DNA of 64,000 nucleotides from the NCBI RefSeq assembly GCF_001510665.1, contig NZ_LMTI01000003.1:35766-99765 (forward strand), given 5' to 3'. Made by a program: the position numbers and the translations under genes. This DNA is from Bacillus sp. FJAT-27445. Lineage in GTDB: Bacteria; Bacillota; Bacilli; Bacillales; Cytobacillaceae. Shown here piece after piece: positions 26,465 to 35,208 of this stretch (its first letter is position 1; every line of letters starts with the position of its first letter). The notes beneath the pieces were generated by a model that was not told the DNA's origin, searched no databases, and saw only the letters and a list, made by a program, of their open reading frames with translations.

Positions 26465-27313
26465 ATGCACTCAATAAATAAATTAGGGAAGAGTTTTTGG
26501 TATATCACTCCAATATCGGTGACCGACCGGCCCATTTTAGGGATGGTGGTGGGCAATAAAAAAACTTTAATGATTGATGCAGGCAACTCGGAAGACCATG
26601 CCGATTATTTTGTGAATGAACTTTTAAAGAGGGGGGTCCCGAATCCTGATATAGTCGTCCTGACTCATTGGCATTGGGATCATATCTTTGGTCTTTCAGC
26701 GTTACCTAATACAGTTTCTATTGCTTCCAAAGAAACAAAAAAAGAAATGGAGAAGCTAATCCCGTTTTCTTGGTCAGACGAGGCACTGGATGCGCGAGTG
26801 AAAGAAGGAATAGAAATTGAATTTTGCGCGAAGGCAATTAAAGAGGAATACAAAAATCACCGGGATATCACGATTGTTTTGCCGGATGTAACTTTTGAAA
26901 AACGGGTGGAAATTGACCTTGGAGGGGTAACTTGCATCGTGCAATACGTTGGAGGCGATCACGCTGCAGATTCAGCAATCGTCTATATCAAAGAAGAAAA
27001 GATTCTCTTTCTTGCTGATTGCATTTATCCAAATATGTATGCCGAAAAAGTAAACTATACAATCAGGGAAACACTGCGGCTATTGGATGAATTGGAATCA
27101 TTTGATGCAGATACTTATATACCTTCGCATCAACAACCTATCTCAAAAGAAGAGTTTAATCAGGAAGTAGCCAAGCTTAGAACGATTGCGAAATATACAC
27201 AGATTTGCGGCGGAGATAAACAGAAAATCATCAATGAATACGAAATGTACGTAAATAGGGAACTTACAGATGATGAAAGAGAAACAATTGAGTACTTTGT
27301 AAATGGGTATTAA
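26465..27313 (+). CDS. MBL-fold hydrolase
   Basis: 282 residues. LTHWHWDHIFGLSALP gives the HxHxDH metal motif, later ligands are GGDHAADSAIVYI, LADCIYPN and IPSHQQPI. The fold is that of glyoxalase-II/lactonase-like enzymes. The start ATG 26465 follows AAAGGTGGCAG. It stands alone with a terminator behind it. Substrate unknown. Confidence 0.87.
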   Translation: MHSINKLGKSFWYITPISVTDRPILGMVVGNKKTLMIDAGNSEDHADYFVNELLKRGVPNPDIVVLTHWHWDHIFGLSALPNTVSIASKETKKEMEKLIPFSWSDEALDARVKEGIEIEFCAKAIKEEYKNHRDITIVLPDVTFEKRVEIDLGGVTCIVQYVGGDHAADSAIVYIKEEKILFLADCIYPNMYAEKVNYTIRETLRLLDELESFDADTYIPSHQQPISKEEFNQEVAKLRTIAKYTQICGGDKQKIINEYEMYVNRELTDDERETIEYFVNGY

Positions 27314-27367
27314 AAAAATCCCTGTGTCCAGCGGTGCTTTTACATGTTAATCATGTTAATTATTGCA

Positions 27368-27393
27368 AAAGGCAGTGGCCCACTGCCTTTTTT
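27368..27393 (+). terminator. terminator after the MBL gene
   Basis: AAAGGCAGTGG pairs with the CCCACTGCCTTT arm, ending in TTTTTT. Confidence 0.85.
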
Positions 27394-27437
27394 AATTCCT
27401 TTTTGAGATTTCATATTTTCCTGCACTTAATTCAATT

Positions 27438-27731
27438 TTGCTTGGGTTATATGATTCTAAAGGAAGCCTGCATTATGTGGGGCACACCGGGACGGGAAAA
27501 ATGACAGTGGGCGACTGGAAAGAGCTAACACGAGAATTAAAAGAACTCGTAACCGAGCAGTTCCCTTTCAATAAAATCCCGCAGCGCCATGGGCATGCCA
27601 TCTGGGTAATCCCTGAAAAAACAGTAAAGATCAAATTTGCCGAATGGACAGAAGGTGGAGCGCTAAGGCAGCCAAGTATTGAGGGATTCATTGAATTTCC
27701 GCCGGAGGAGTGTTTGCTTGAAAGATTCTGA
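27438..27731 (+). pseudogene. C-terminal fragment of an ATP-dependent DNA ligase
   Basis: 97 residues with no proper RBS at the TTG 27438. LLGLYDSKGSLHYVGHTGTG, then RHGHAIWVIPEKTVKIKFAE and WTEGGALRQPSIEGF match the OB-fold end of ATP-dependent (LigD/LigC-type) ligases. The adenylation domain with its KxDG lysine is absent, and a stop precedes the fragment. It follows a terminator, so it is probably silent. Confidence 0.65.
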
Positions 27732-27831
27732 GAGGGATTATTTAATCTACCCATGTAAAGATTCCGCTTTTCATTTCATCGACTGCCAAGGACTGTATTT
27801 TTGAAGTTTACATAGGTACTACATGCCAAGA

Positions 27832-27874
27832 AAAAAGGATATCTGCCACCATTATGGGACAAAATATCCTTTTT
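27832..27874 (-). terminator. terminator of the secreted stalk-domain gene
   Basis: AAAAAGGATAT pairs with ATATCCTTTTT across a 21-base loop; it works on either strand. It lies 43 bases behind the stop of the minus-strand gene. Confidence 0.7.
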
Positions 27875-27916
27875 CAGTTTTAATCCGATTAAGAAATCCC
27901 CAGGATTTTATTACTA

Positions 27917-28612
27917 TTAATGTGGAATATCACCTGCAATAGCGTCTCGTTCTTCTGGTGTTATGAAATAATGATGGATATCGTAGTGATGAACTTCATA
28001 TCCTTCATGGCCGTGTTCTTGAAATTCAATATTTGTATGATTAATTGAAGGTGAAGGCAGTCCTTTCATACCATCTAAATCAACTATACTTTCCCCTTTG
28101 GTAAACATCTCCTGTGCTGGCATTTGTTCGATAAACACCAGTTTTCCTTTTTCAACCCCGTAAATTGGCCCCAATGGCATGGTAGATGGGATAGCCCAGT
28201 GTTCCCCCATTTTTGGTACACTTGGCGTAAGTTGAATCACGCCCTTAGGCAAGACCAATAAATAAACGGAACCATCTTCATTTTTAGTTACCCTTGTTGT
28301 ATAACCAGCCTTATCGACTAAATTAGCAAGTTCATCAAATGAAGCAACATAGCCTTCCTTAAAGTTGTAAATATTGATTGTTTTATTTTCAAATGCGACG
28401 GTTTTTTTAGAATGATTGATTGAATAGGCCTGATTCAATGTACCGAAAAACGCTTCAACATCTACAAAAACCTCACCTTTTTTCTGATAGTTATAAGGCG
28501 AATAAACTTTAACTCCATTGATTTCTACCTTTGGTGAAGGTGTGGAAGCACTAACAGAAAAAACAACTACCAGGGACAAAATGAGAAACAAACCTGCAAA
28601 TAACTTCTTCAT
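27917..28612 (-). CDS. secreted protein with a copper-amine-oxidase-N-like stalk domain and His-rich tail
   Basis: 231 residues. A signal peptide (1-23, ...VFSVSAS) is followed by a stalk-type domain (about 27-115: VEINGVKVYSPYNYQKKGEV, FVDVEAFFGTL) of the kind seen in Bacillus surface proteins. The second half has no family I recognise; its end carries many histidines (EHGHEGYEVHHYDIHHYF), which could bind metal. RBS GGAGGGG precedes ATG 28612. No partner gene nearby. Confidence 0.75.
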   Translation of the reverse strand: MKKLFAGLFLILSLVVVFSVSASTPSPKVEINGVKVYSPYNYQKKGEVFVDVEAFFGTLNQAYSINHSKKTVAFENKTINIYNFKEGYVASFDELANLVDKAGYTTRVTKNEDGSVYLLVLPKGVIQLTPSVPKMGEHWAIPSTMPLGPIYGVEKGKLVFIEQMPAQEMFTKGESIVDLDGMKGLPSPSINHTNIEFQEHGHEGYEVHHYDIHHYFITPEERDAIAGDIPH

Positions 28613-29068
28613 TTTTACAATTCCCCTCCAAAATAATAGTTAGAACATTGTGTTTGTTCTTAATAAAGTTATAACATTTACCTTACAAAGAACAAGAAGA
28701 AGTTCTCGACAATTTATTTAGTTGCATATGTGTAGGGGAAATCATTTGAGTTAGAAGCATCAAACCCGATGTAAAAGGTGAGACCTTCTTACAAAGGTAC
28801 CGGAAACTGGATTTCGGTATGGTTTAATAAACATCCTTAAACAAACCATTCACGAAGAACGAGTAAACACAACGTTTTTGAAGAAAATGCAAAAAGAATA
28901 ATAATTTTCTTATTTTTAAAAAATGAAGTTTAGTTAGAAGTTTACCATCAAGAGTGGAAAAATTTAAAATTGACTGAACAGTATAATTATAATATTATTC
29001 TACTATTACATTATTTTTCGTAAGACTAAATAATATTACTAACCTCTTAGAGAAAGCGAAGTGGTCTT

Positions 29069-30280
29069 ATGTCACAAATGCTGGCACTTGTTATTATTGT
29101 AGGAATTCTATTTATTGGAGACTTAGTTGCCGTACGAACGAAAGCATGGGTTCCGTCCATGTTTGTTTGTGCCGTTCTATTTCTCGCTGGTTTTTGGACG
29201 TTTTTTCCGAAAGACATCGTATCTATAGCTGGTGTACCGCCAGTTGTTGCAACCATGATGATGTATTTGCTCATTACTAATATGGGTACATTATTATCCT
29301 TAAATGAATTGAAAAACCAATGGAAAACCATCGTAATCGCTTTGTTTGGAATCCTTGGAATTATTGCCATTTTATTTACGATCGGAAGTGCTATTTTCGG
29401 ATTTGAGACGGTGATTGTGGCGATACCTCCATTAGTGGGTGGAATCGTATCCGCCTTGATTATGTCGGAAGGTGCAAAGGAAGCCGGTCTTATCTCCCTT
29501 TCCGTATTTGCCATTGTCATCTATGTTGTACAGGGATTTGCCGGTTATCCAATCACTTCCATTGTATTGAAAAAAGAGGGGAAAAGGCTGTTAAAACTGC
29601 ATCGCAGTGGAGAAATTACGGCTATTAAGGAACCGGGAAATGGACAATCAGAGGCCACGTCCGCTTCTGCGATAGCCCAACCGGAGCTTAAACTTTTTAA
29701 AAACTTGCCAGAAAAATACAACACAGATTTCTTTAAGCTTTTTAGGCTGGCATTCGTCGCTTATCTTGCCTATCTCGTTTCGGCTTTAGCAGCACCAGTT
29801 GTCTCCATCAGCCCGTTCGTTTTGTGTTTACTCTTTGGAGTTATCGCCTCAAGTGCAGGGTTTTTGGAAAAACAGGTATTACAAAGAGCAAATGGATTTG
29901 GACTAGCCCTAATGGTACTAATGCTGTTTATTTTTGATGGCCTGAAACAAGCGACACCTAGTATGATGCTCGAGATTTTATATCCGCTGATAGGCACAAT
30001 TATTCTGGCTGTAATCGGGATGTATATTTTCTCCTTTATTGCCGGAAAAATTTTAAAAGTGAGCAAACATATGGCGTTCGCTGTTTCACTAACCGCCTTA
30101 TATGGATTCCCGGCTGATTATATTATTACCAACGAAGTTATTAAGTCGTTAACGGATGATGAAAAAGAAAGGGAAATGCTTACTAGCCATATGCTGCCGC
30201 CGATGCTTGTGGGTGGTTTTATAACAGTTACGATAGTATCTGTTATCCTGGCAGGCATCTTTGTTGGATTCTTGAAATAA
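29069..30280 (+). CDS. polytopic membrane permease of unknown family
   Basis: 403 residues, about 10-11 TM segments with a central cytoplasmic loop (about 165-215). It pairs with two amidohydrolase genes that follow at spacings of 15 and 2 bases, so it probably imports their substrate (an N-acyl or N-carbamoyl amino acid, or a peptide). The start ATG 29069 sits behind GAGAAAGCGAAG. I cannot assign a transporter family. The upstream 28613-29068 is AT-rich with no gene I can support. Confidence 0.75.
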   Translation: MSQMLALVIIVGILFIGDLVAVRTKAWVPSMFVCAVLFLAGFWTFFPKDIVSIAGVPPVVATMMMYLLITNMGTLLSLNELKNQWKTIVIALFGILGIIAILFTIGSAIFGFETVIVAIPPLVGGIVSALIMSEGAKEAGLISLSVFAIVIYVVQGFAGYPITSIVLKKEGKRLLKLHRSGEITAIKEPGNGQSEATSASAIAQPELKLFKNLPEKYNTDFFKLFRLAFVAYLAYLVSALAAPVVSISPFVLCLLFGVIASSAGFLEKQVLQRANGFGLALMVLMLFIFDGLKQATPSMMLEILYPLIGTIILAVIGMYIFSFIAGKILKVSKHMAFAVSLTALYGFPADYIITNEVIKSLTDDEKEREMLTSHMLPPMLVGGFITVTIVSVILAGIFVGFLK

Positions 30281-30295
30281 TTGGAGGGAAAAACA

Positions 30296-31525
30296 TTGAT
30301 TGGCTTACAGGAACGAATTGAAAAACATATAGAGGCTTTAAGTCAGTTCACCGCCACACCGGGTAAAGGGACAACCCGGCTGACTTATAGCAAAGAGGAT
30401 TTGCAGGCGAGAAATTATATTAAAGAAAAAATGGGTCATTACGGGCTGGAGGTTAGGGAAGATGGCCTGGGGAATATTTTTGGCAGGCTGGAAGGCACAT
30501 TAAAAGATGCACCCAGTGTTCTAATCGGTTCTCATTTTGATTCGGTACCAAACGGCGGATCATACGACGGCCCTGCAGGAGTGGTGGCCGCACTCGAAGT
30601 CGCTGGCCTTTTCATAAAAAATAACCTTATACCCAACTATCCGTTAGAAGTGGTTGCCATGGTAGAAGAAGAGGGTACCAGATTTGGCGGCGGCCTGATG
30701 GGATCAAGAGGGATAGTTGGCCTATTGACTGACGAAGAATTTACTAGTCTAAAAGATAAGGATGGGGTAACAGCCGCGGAAGCAATGAGGCAAATTCGTC
30801 TCGACCCATCTCTTCCGAAAAAAAGAGACCCAAAAACGATAAAAGCTTTCCTGGAATTGCATATTGAACAAGGACCGATCCTCGAGGAAAAGGGCATTCC
30901 AATCGGAATGGTGGAAGCCATTGTCGGATTAACTCAATTAGAAGTAACGGTTGAGGGGCGGGCAGGACATGCGGGCACCACCCCAATGGATCGCCGTGCC
31001 GATGCGTTAGTTGCGGCAGCCACTATAATTGCGCGGTTCCCGGAAATCGCAGGTGATGTAGGGGAAGGAACCGTTATCACTACCGGCCGCATGAATGTTT
31101 GGCCAAACGGGGCAAATGTGATACCTGAAAGGATCGTATTCACGGTTGATATACGGTCAGGATTAGAAGAGCGCGTCCTTGAAACGATCAAGAAAGTCAT
31201 TGAATGGATTGAATCCTTTAATGGAAATGGAATTAAGACAGCTGTCCATAAGCAATTATTTATGCCGCCAAAGGAAATGAATAAAGAAATCCTTTCCCTT
31301 TTAAAAGAGAAATGCCGTGAATTGTACCTACCGTACTGTTCGTTAAATAGCGGTGCAGGCCATGATGCAATGGTTCTGTCTGATGTAACGGATGTGGCCA
31401 TGTTGTTCATTCCAAGCAAGGACGGCCTCAGCCATTGTCCAGAAGAATGGTCGGACGCCGGAGATATTGCAAAGGCTACAGAGATTTTATACGAAACAGC
31501 AAAGACATTAACGGAGGCAGAATAG
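30296..31525 (+). CDS. M20 zinc hydrolase, N-carbamoyl-L-amino-acid / allantoate amidohydrolase-like
   Basis: 409 residues from TTG 30296, chosen because GGAGGG at 30283-30288 is then 8 bases upstream. Metal-site motifs SHFDSVPNGGSYDGPAG, EEEGTRFG and FLELHIEQGP and the dimer-domain GRAGHAGTTPMDRRADAL are those of the AmaB/HyuC/AllC group. It cleaves an amide or ureido bond of an N-substituted amino acid. Middle gene of a permease-amidohydrolase-amidohydrolase operon. Confidence 0.9.
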   Translation: MIGLQERIEKHIEALSQFTATPGKGTTRLTYSKEDLQARNYIKEKMGHYGLEVREDGLGNIFGRLEGTLKDAPSVLIGSHFDSVPNGGSYDGPAGVVAALEVAGLFIKNNLIPNYPLEVVAMVEEEGTRFGGGLMGSRGIVGLLTDEEFTSLKDKDGVTAAEAMRQIRLDPSLPKKRDPKTIKAFLELHIEQGPILEEKGIPIGMVEAIVGLTQLEVTVEGRAGHAGTTPMDRRADALVAAATIIARFPEIAGDVGEGTVITTGRMNVWPNGANVIPERIVFTVDIRSGLEERVLETIKKVIEWIESFNGNGIKTAVHKQLFMPPKEMNKEILSLLKEKCRELYLPYCSLNSGAGHDAMVLSDVTDVAMLFIPSKDGLSHCPEEWSDAGDIAKATEILYETAKTLTEAE

Positions 31526-31527
31526 AC

Positions 31528-32703
31528 ATGATCCATGCAAAATTAAAACAAGCGATTCAATCGTACAATGACGAACTAATCGAGTTGCGCAGAAAGTTTC
31601 ACAGTGAACCGGAATTATCTTTTGAGGAATATGAGACAACAGCCTTTGTTTGTAAGTACCTTGAGAATCTGGGGATTCCTTACCATAGGACGGAACCAAC
31701 AGGGGTTATAGCAACCATTGAAGGCGGAAAGAAAGGGAAAACTGTTGCTTTGCGAGCGGATATGGATGCCTTGACGGTTGAAGAATTAAATACGGACCTT
31801 TCATATGCATCAAAAGAGGAAGGAAAAATGCATGCATGTGGACATGATGCCCATACTGCGATGCTGCTAATTGCCGCTAAATCATTGAATGATATAAAAG
31901 AAGAATTGCCTGGAAAAATCCGTTTGATTTTCCAACCAGCCGAGGAAGTAGCGGCGGGAGCAAAAGTCATGGTGGAACAGGGAGCAATGGACGGAGTGGA
32001 CAATGTTTTCGGCATCCATATTTGGTCACAGCTGCCGACCGGAACAGTTTCTTGTACACCAGGGCCATCCTTTGCGTCAGCGGACCTTTTCACAGTCACC
32101 TTTAAAGGCAGGGGCGGCCACGGGGCGATGCCTCATGCTTGTGTTGATGCAGCGATTGTTGCGTCGTCATTCGTGTTGAATGTTCAATCGGTTGTTTCGC
32201 GGACGATTGACCCGCTACAGCCGGCTGTTTTGACTGTAGGGAAAATGGTCGTTGGGACACGGTTCAACGTCATTGCTGAAAACGCGGTAATAGAGGGAAC
32301 TGTACGCTGCTTCGATCCAGCGGTGAGGGACCATATCGAGCAGCAGCTGCAGAACTATGCGGATCAAGTGGCAGCGACTTACGGAGCAACAGCGAAGGTA
32401 GACTATACCCGCGGCACACAGGCGGTCATTAACGATGAATACAGTGCAAAACTCGTTCAAAAAACAGCCGCCGAAGCATTTGGCGCAGAGGTCATCTATC
32501 ATGAAAAGCCAACAATGGGCGGCGAAGACTTCAGCGAATACATTATGAAGGCACCGGGAAGCTTTGCCCTCGTAGGCAGTGGTAACCCGGAAAAAGACAC
32601 ACAATGGGCTCACCACCACGGCAAATTCAACGTCGATGAAGATGCCCTCGCAACTGGTGCCGAGCTTTATGCCCAATACGCCTGGGCATACTTGAACAAA
32701 TAG
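31528..32703 (+). CDS. M20 amidohydrolase (hippurate/IAA-amino-acid hydrolase-like)
   Basis: 391 residues from ATG 31528 with GGAGG at 31513; the longer frame from 31435 runs inside the previous gene and is rejected. Motifs HACGHDAHTAML, QPAEEVAAGA and GRGGHGAMPHACVDA, with GGEDFSEY near the end, are those of the HipO/AmhX/YxeP group. It hydrolyses N-acyl amino acids. It starts two bases after the preceding stop. Confidence 0.92.
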   Translation: MIHAKLKQAIQSYNDELIELRRKFHSEPELSFEEYETTAFVCKYLENLGIPYHRTEPTGVIATIEGGKKGKTVALRADMDALTVEELNTDLSYASKEEGKMHACGHDAHTAMLLIAAKSLNDIKEELPGKIRLIFQPAEEVAAGAKVMVEQGAMDGVDNVFGIHIWSQLPTGTVSCTPGPSFASADLFTVTFKGRGGHGAMPHACVDAAIVASSFVLNVQSVVSRTIDPLQPAVLTVGKMVVGTRFNVIAENAVIEGTVRCFDPAVRDHIEQQLQNYADQVAATYGATAKVDYTRGTQAVINDEYSAKLVQKTAAEAFGAEVIYHEKPTMGGEDFSEYIMKAPGSFALVGSGNPEKDTQWAHHHGKFNVDEDALATGAELYAQYAWAYLNK

Positions 32704-32843
32704 AGCATTGAATAGGAGATTAAGCCAGCTAATAGTATAGCAACGGGTTCGGTTTTGAAGTACAAAATTCGAATTTACAGTGGCTATTCACACAGTAATT
32801 CGCCACGGAATTAGCAAACACTTTAGCAGTAAAATTAGCACGC

Positions 32844-32879
32844 AAAAAATCTCAGAGCCATTAGGTTCTGAGATTTTTT
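32844..32879. terminator. bidirectional terminator between M20 and SMI1 genes
   Basis: A perfect 13-bp stem AAAAAATCTCAGA (32844-32856) with 32867-32879; the A/T arms allow it to stop both converging genes. Confidence 0.85.
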
Positions 32880-32940
32880 AGTAGTAGTGCGTTGTTAAAC
32901 ATAAGCACCCGTTAATTCAATATTCAGTTTCTTTGGATTT

Positions 32941-33537
32941 CTATGTAATATCTCTATTAAACCCCCAAAAACTAAACTCTAGATCACCATCATTATCTTC
33001 AATGTAATATGTCCCGTTCTCTAAATTCTCAACAATAATACAAAAACATTGTTTAAAACTATCCCCAACTAACTCTCTATTTTCGTCATCGTGCCACATT
33101 TCTATGACTTGACCAAAACTTCCTTTTTCTGTTGGGTCAAGGTCTAAACAGTGATGGTCTCCACCACCATTAGCGGTAATAGGTATCCATTTAGTTCTCC
33201 ACCACTGATCAGATTTAACCTTATTTGTATTAAAAATTAGTTCGTCCCAATCATTAAATTCACCATCATTTAGAAGATTCGTCCACACTTGCCATTCTTC
33301 TACAATGTTATCTAGACTGAGTAACTCATACCCACCAATTAAACCTGGGTAATCAAAATTACCTTTCTGACCGTTGTGTATTTTCATAGACTCTTTAAAA
33401 TCATTTGGAAATTTTATTCCCATTTTTTCCTCAGCATTAATGAGCATCTCATCCGTAGCACCATCATTTAATGAATCAAGTAATTCAGGGTAATTTGACT
33501 TTAACCATAGTTCAAGCCTTTCCCATAATTCCTTCAT
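32941..33537 (-). CDS. SMI1/KNR4 (SUKH) family protein
   Basis: 198 residues. The SUKH fold is visible: ATDEMLINAEEKMGIKFPND, FKESMKIHNGQKG, then GLIGGYELLSLDNIVEEWQVW. WIPITANGGGDHHCLDLDP and a C-terminal strand pair complete the family pattern. Family knowledge: many bacterial members are immunity proteins against contact-dependent or polymorphic toxins. No toxin gene is visible next to it, and it lies inside long inverted repeats, so it may be an orphan immunity gene. Confidence 0.88.
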   Translation of the reverse strand: MKELWERLELWLKSNYPELLDSLNDGATDEMLINAEEKMGIKFPNDFKESMKIHNGQKGNFDYPGLIGGYELLSLDNIVEEWQVWTNLLNDGEFNDWDELIFNTNKVKSDQWWRTKWIPITANGGGDHHCLDLDPTEKGSFGQVIEMWHDDENRELVGDSFKQCFCIIVENLENGTYYIEDNDGDLEFSFWGFNRDIT

Positions 33538-33727
33538 AAAAAAACACTCCCCAGAATAATTTGCCCTTTATAAATGTTCTTCTAAATCTACTGAGTCTTA
33601 TTCGCCGAATATCGGCTAAAATCCTCCAAAATAAAAGTAGGTCCTCTGCAACTAAACTGCTTCTTATGTTGAATAAGCTCTCCTTTAATTTTAACATAAA
33701 TATCCAGAAATCTGCTTGACGTTTTCA

Positions 33728-33881
33728 ACACACAAATTCGCATAGCAATTAGCAAGGTGAAAATAACTTTAGTCACCTTGCTAAAAGGGGTGCGAATACG
33801 AGTGCTACCCCCCCTAAATTCATGTAAAACCTTGATATATCAACAAAAAGATGCAGTCCAGTTCAGTTGCGAATTGGACTG
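33728..33881. other. two strong hairpins in the non-coding part of the inverted-repeat unit
   Basis: An outer ATTCGCA/TGCGAAT pair encloses TTAGCAAGGTGA with TCACCTTGCTAA (about 33728-33797). A second hairpin, GCAGTCCA with TGGACTGC, lies at 33852-33881. No gene is supportable in 33538-34137; two overlapping open frames (33512-33776, minus) have no RBS or recognisable domain. Confidence 0.5.
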
Positions 33882-34075
33882 CTAATTTGTATGTGAATTA
33901 AGTTTTTGTACTTCAAAAACGAACCCCTTAATAGAATAGCTGGCTTTGTTTTTTGTTTATAAGACTATGTGTGACAGGTACATTATAGTATGCGATGGCT
34001 CATGGGTAAGGTGAAAGGCCTTTTCCAGGCATATTACAATTCGAGTTTTGCATATAAACGAATACTTTACTATAA

Positions 34076-34125
34076 AAAGAAAGACTGTAATCAGGCTCGA
34101 ATTTCATCGAGTGTGATTACAGTCT
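34076..34125 (-). terminator. terminator of the EamA transporter gene
   Basis: AAGACTGTAATCA (34081-34093) pairs with 34113-34125, and on the minus strand the stem is followed by a T-rich run (TTTCTTTTTAT). Confidence 0.85.
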
Positions 34126-34137
34126 TAAGTGAGGGCA

Positions 34138-35034
34138 TTAAGAATGCTTCCTAATTCGGAAAAGGTTAGTACCGAGTTCGTTTATTACGATTGCTGCTAG
34201 TATAATAGCCGTGCCCAGCCACTGAAGAGGTGTTACTGTCTCTGACAAAATTATGCTGGCTGATAGGATTGCGATTGGTAATTCAATAGATGTTATTATA
34301 TTTGCAATTCCTCCTGAAACGAGAGGTGCACCCACTGCGAAGAATAGTGGTGGAAGGACTGCTCCAAATAACGAAACTCCAACGGCGGTAGTTAACAGGT
34401 TTCCTTCCAATGGCAATACAGAAGGGACTTCACGGATAAATAGGATAAAAACTAAAATGGTCGATCCTGTTACCATCAAAGCGCTTCGGGTCCATGGATT
34501 CACATTTACAGCGACCTTTCCACTGGAAAAAATAAATCCCGCATAAGTGAATGCGGAAAGAATGCCGAAAACGAAACCTTTAACAGGAAGGCCCTGTATG
34601 TCTCCATTAATAATATTCGACGCAAAAACGACTCCCACTAAAATTAGAATGATGGACAAAACTGTTACAGGCGCAGGTTTTATTTTGCTGAAAATCCATT
34701 CCAGCATAATTCCGATCCAAACAAATTGGAACATTAAAATGATGGCCAATGAAGCGGGCAGATATTGCATTGAACCATAATAAAATATACTTGTTAAACC
34801 GATAAAACAACCGGTCAGCATTATTTGAAGAACATTTTTCTTATTAAGCCCTTTGAAACCGGAGCGTTTAATTAGCGCAAAAGACCATAATAACAATGAG
34901 GAAATGACCATTTGAACGATATTGATTTGTGCGAGTGAGTAGCCAAAGCCAAACCCCAATTTGGCGAAAATCGGTGTAAATCCAAAAAATGAAGCACCTA
35001 CTAATATAAATAAAATACCTTTATTTACTTTCAT
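34138..35034 (-). CDS. EamA/DMT-family transporter
   Basis: 298 residues from ATG 35034, placed 5 bases after AAGGAGG; the longer frame from 35055 runs through that RBS. Ten TM segments form two EamA repeats (1-140 and 150-290), with FFGFTPIFAKLGFG and, in the second repeat, SAFTYAGFIFSSGKVA. Likely a metabolite exporter in the drug/metabolite superfamily; substrate unknown. Flanked by terminators as a single unit. Confidence 0.88.
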   Translation of the reverse strand: MKVNKGILFILVGASFFGFTPIFAKLGFGFGYSLAQINIVQMVISSLLLWSFALIKRSGFKGLNKKNVLQIMLTGCFIGLTSIFYYGSMQYLPASLAIILMFQFVWIGIMLEWIFSKIKPAPVTVLSIILILVGVVFASNIINGDIQGLPVKGFVFGILSAFTYAGFIFSSGKVAVNVNPWTRSALMVTGSTILVFILFIREVPSVLPLEGNLLTTAVGVSLFGAVLPPLFFAVGAPLVSGGIANIITSIELPIAILSASIILSETVTPLQWLGTAIILAAIVINELGTNLFRIRKHS

Positions 35035-35208
35035 TATGAGACCTCCTTGCTGCAACGCATAACTATACTATTATAACATAAACAAGGTGTTTAATGAGAA
35101 ATCTTCCTGAGCCATAAAACACTCAGGAAGATTTTTATTTTAGTAGGGAATATCATATCAATCTCTTTTAGTTAAAAAGGATTTACGTTTATCGTCTGAA
35201 ATCCATAG

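Larger units (their letters stand above)
32723..33945. repeat. long inverted repeats flanking the SMI1 gene region
   Basis: About 43 bases at 32723-32766 (AGCCAGCTA..., GGGTTCG, TTTTGAAGTACAAAA) recur in inverted orientation at 33903-33945, with the ends and the GGGTTCG/TTGAAGTACAAAA core conserved. They bracket 1.2 kb containing one gene, its terminator and several hairpins. There is no transposase inside. The unit may be a non-autonomous mobile cassette. Confidence 0.6.

Noticed and set aside
30934-31536. 200-codon minus-strand open frame
   Set aside because: Antisense to the amidohydrolase gene whose motifs are certain.
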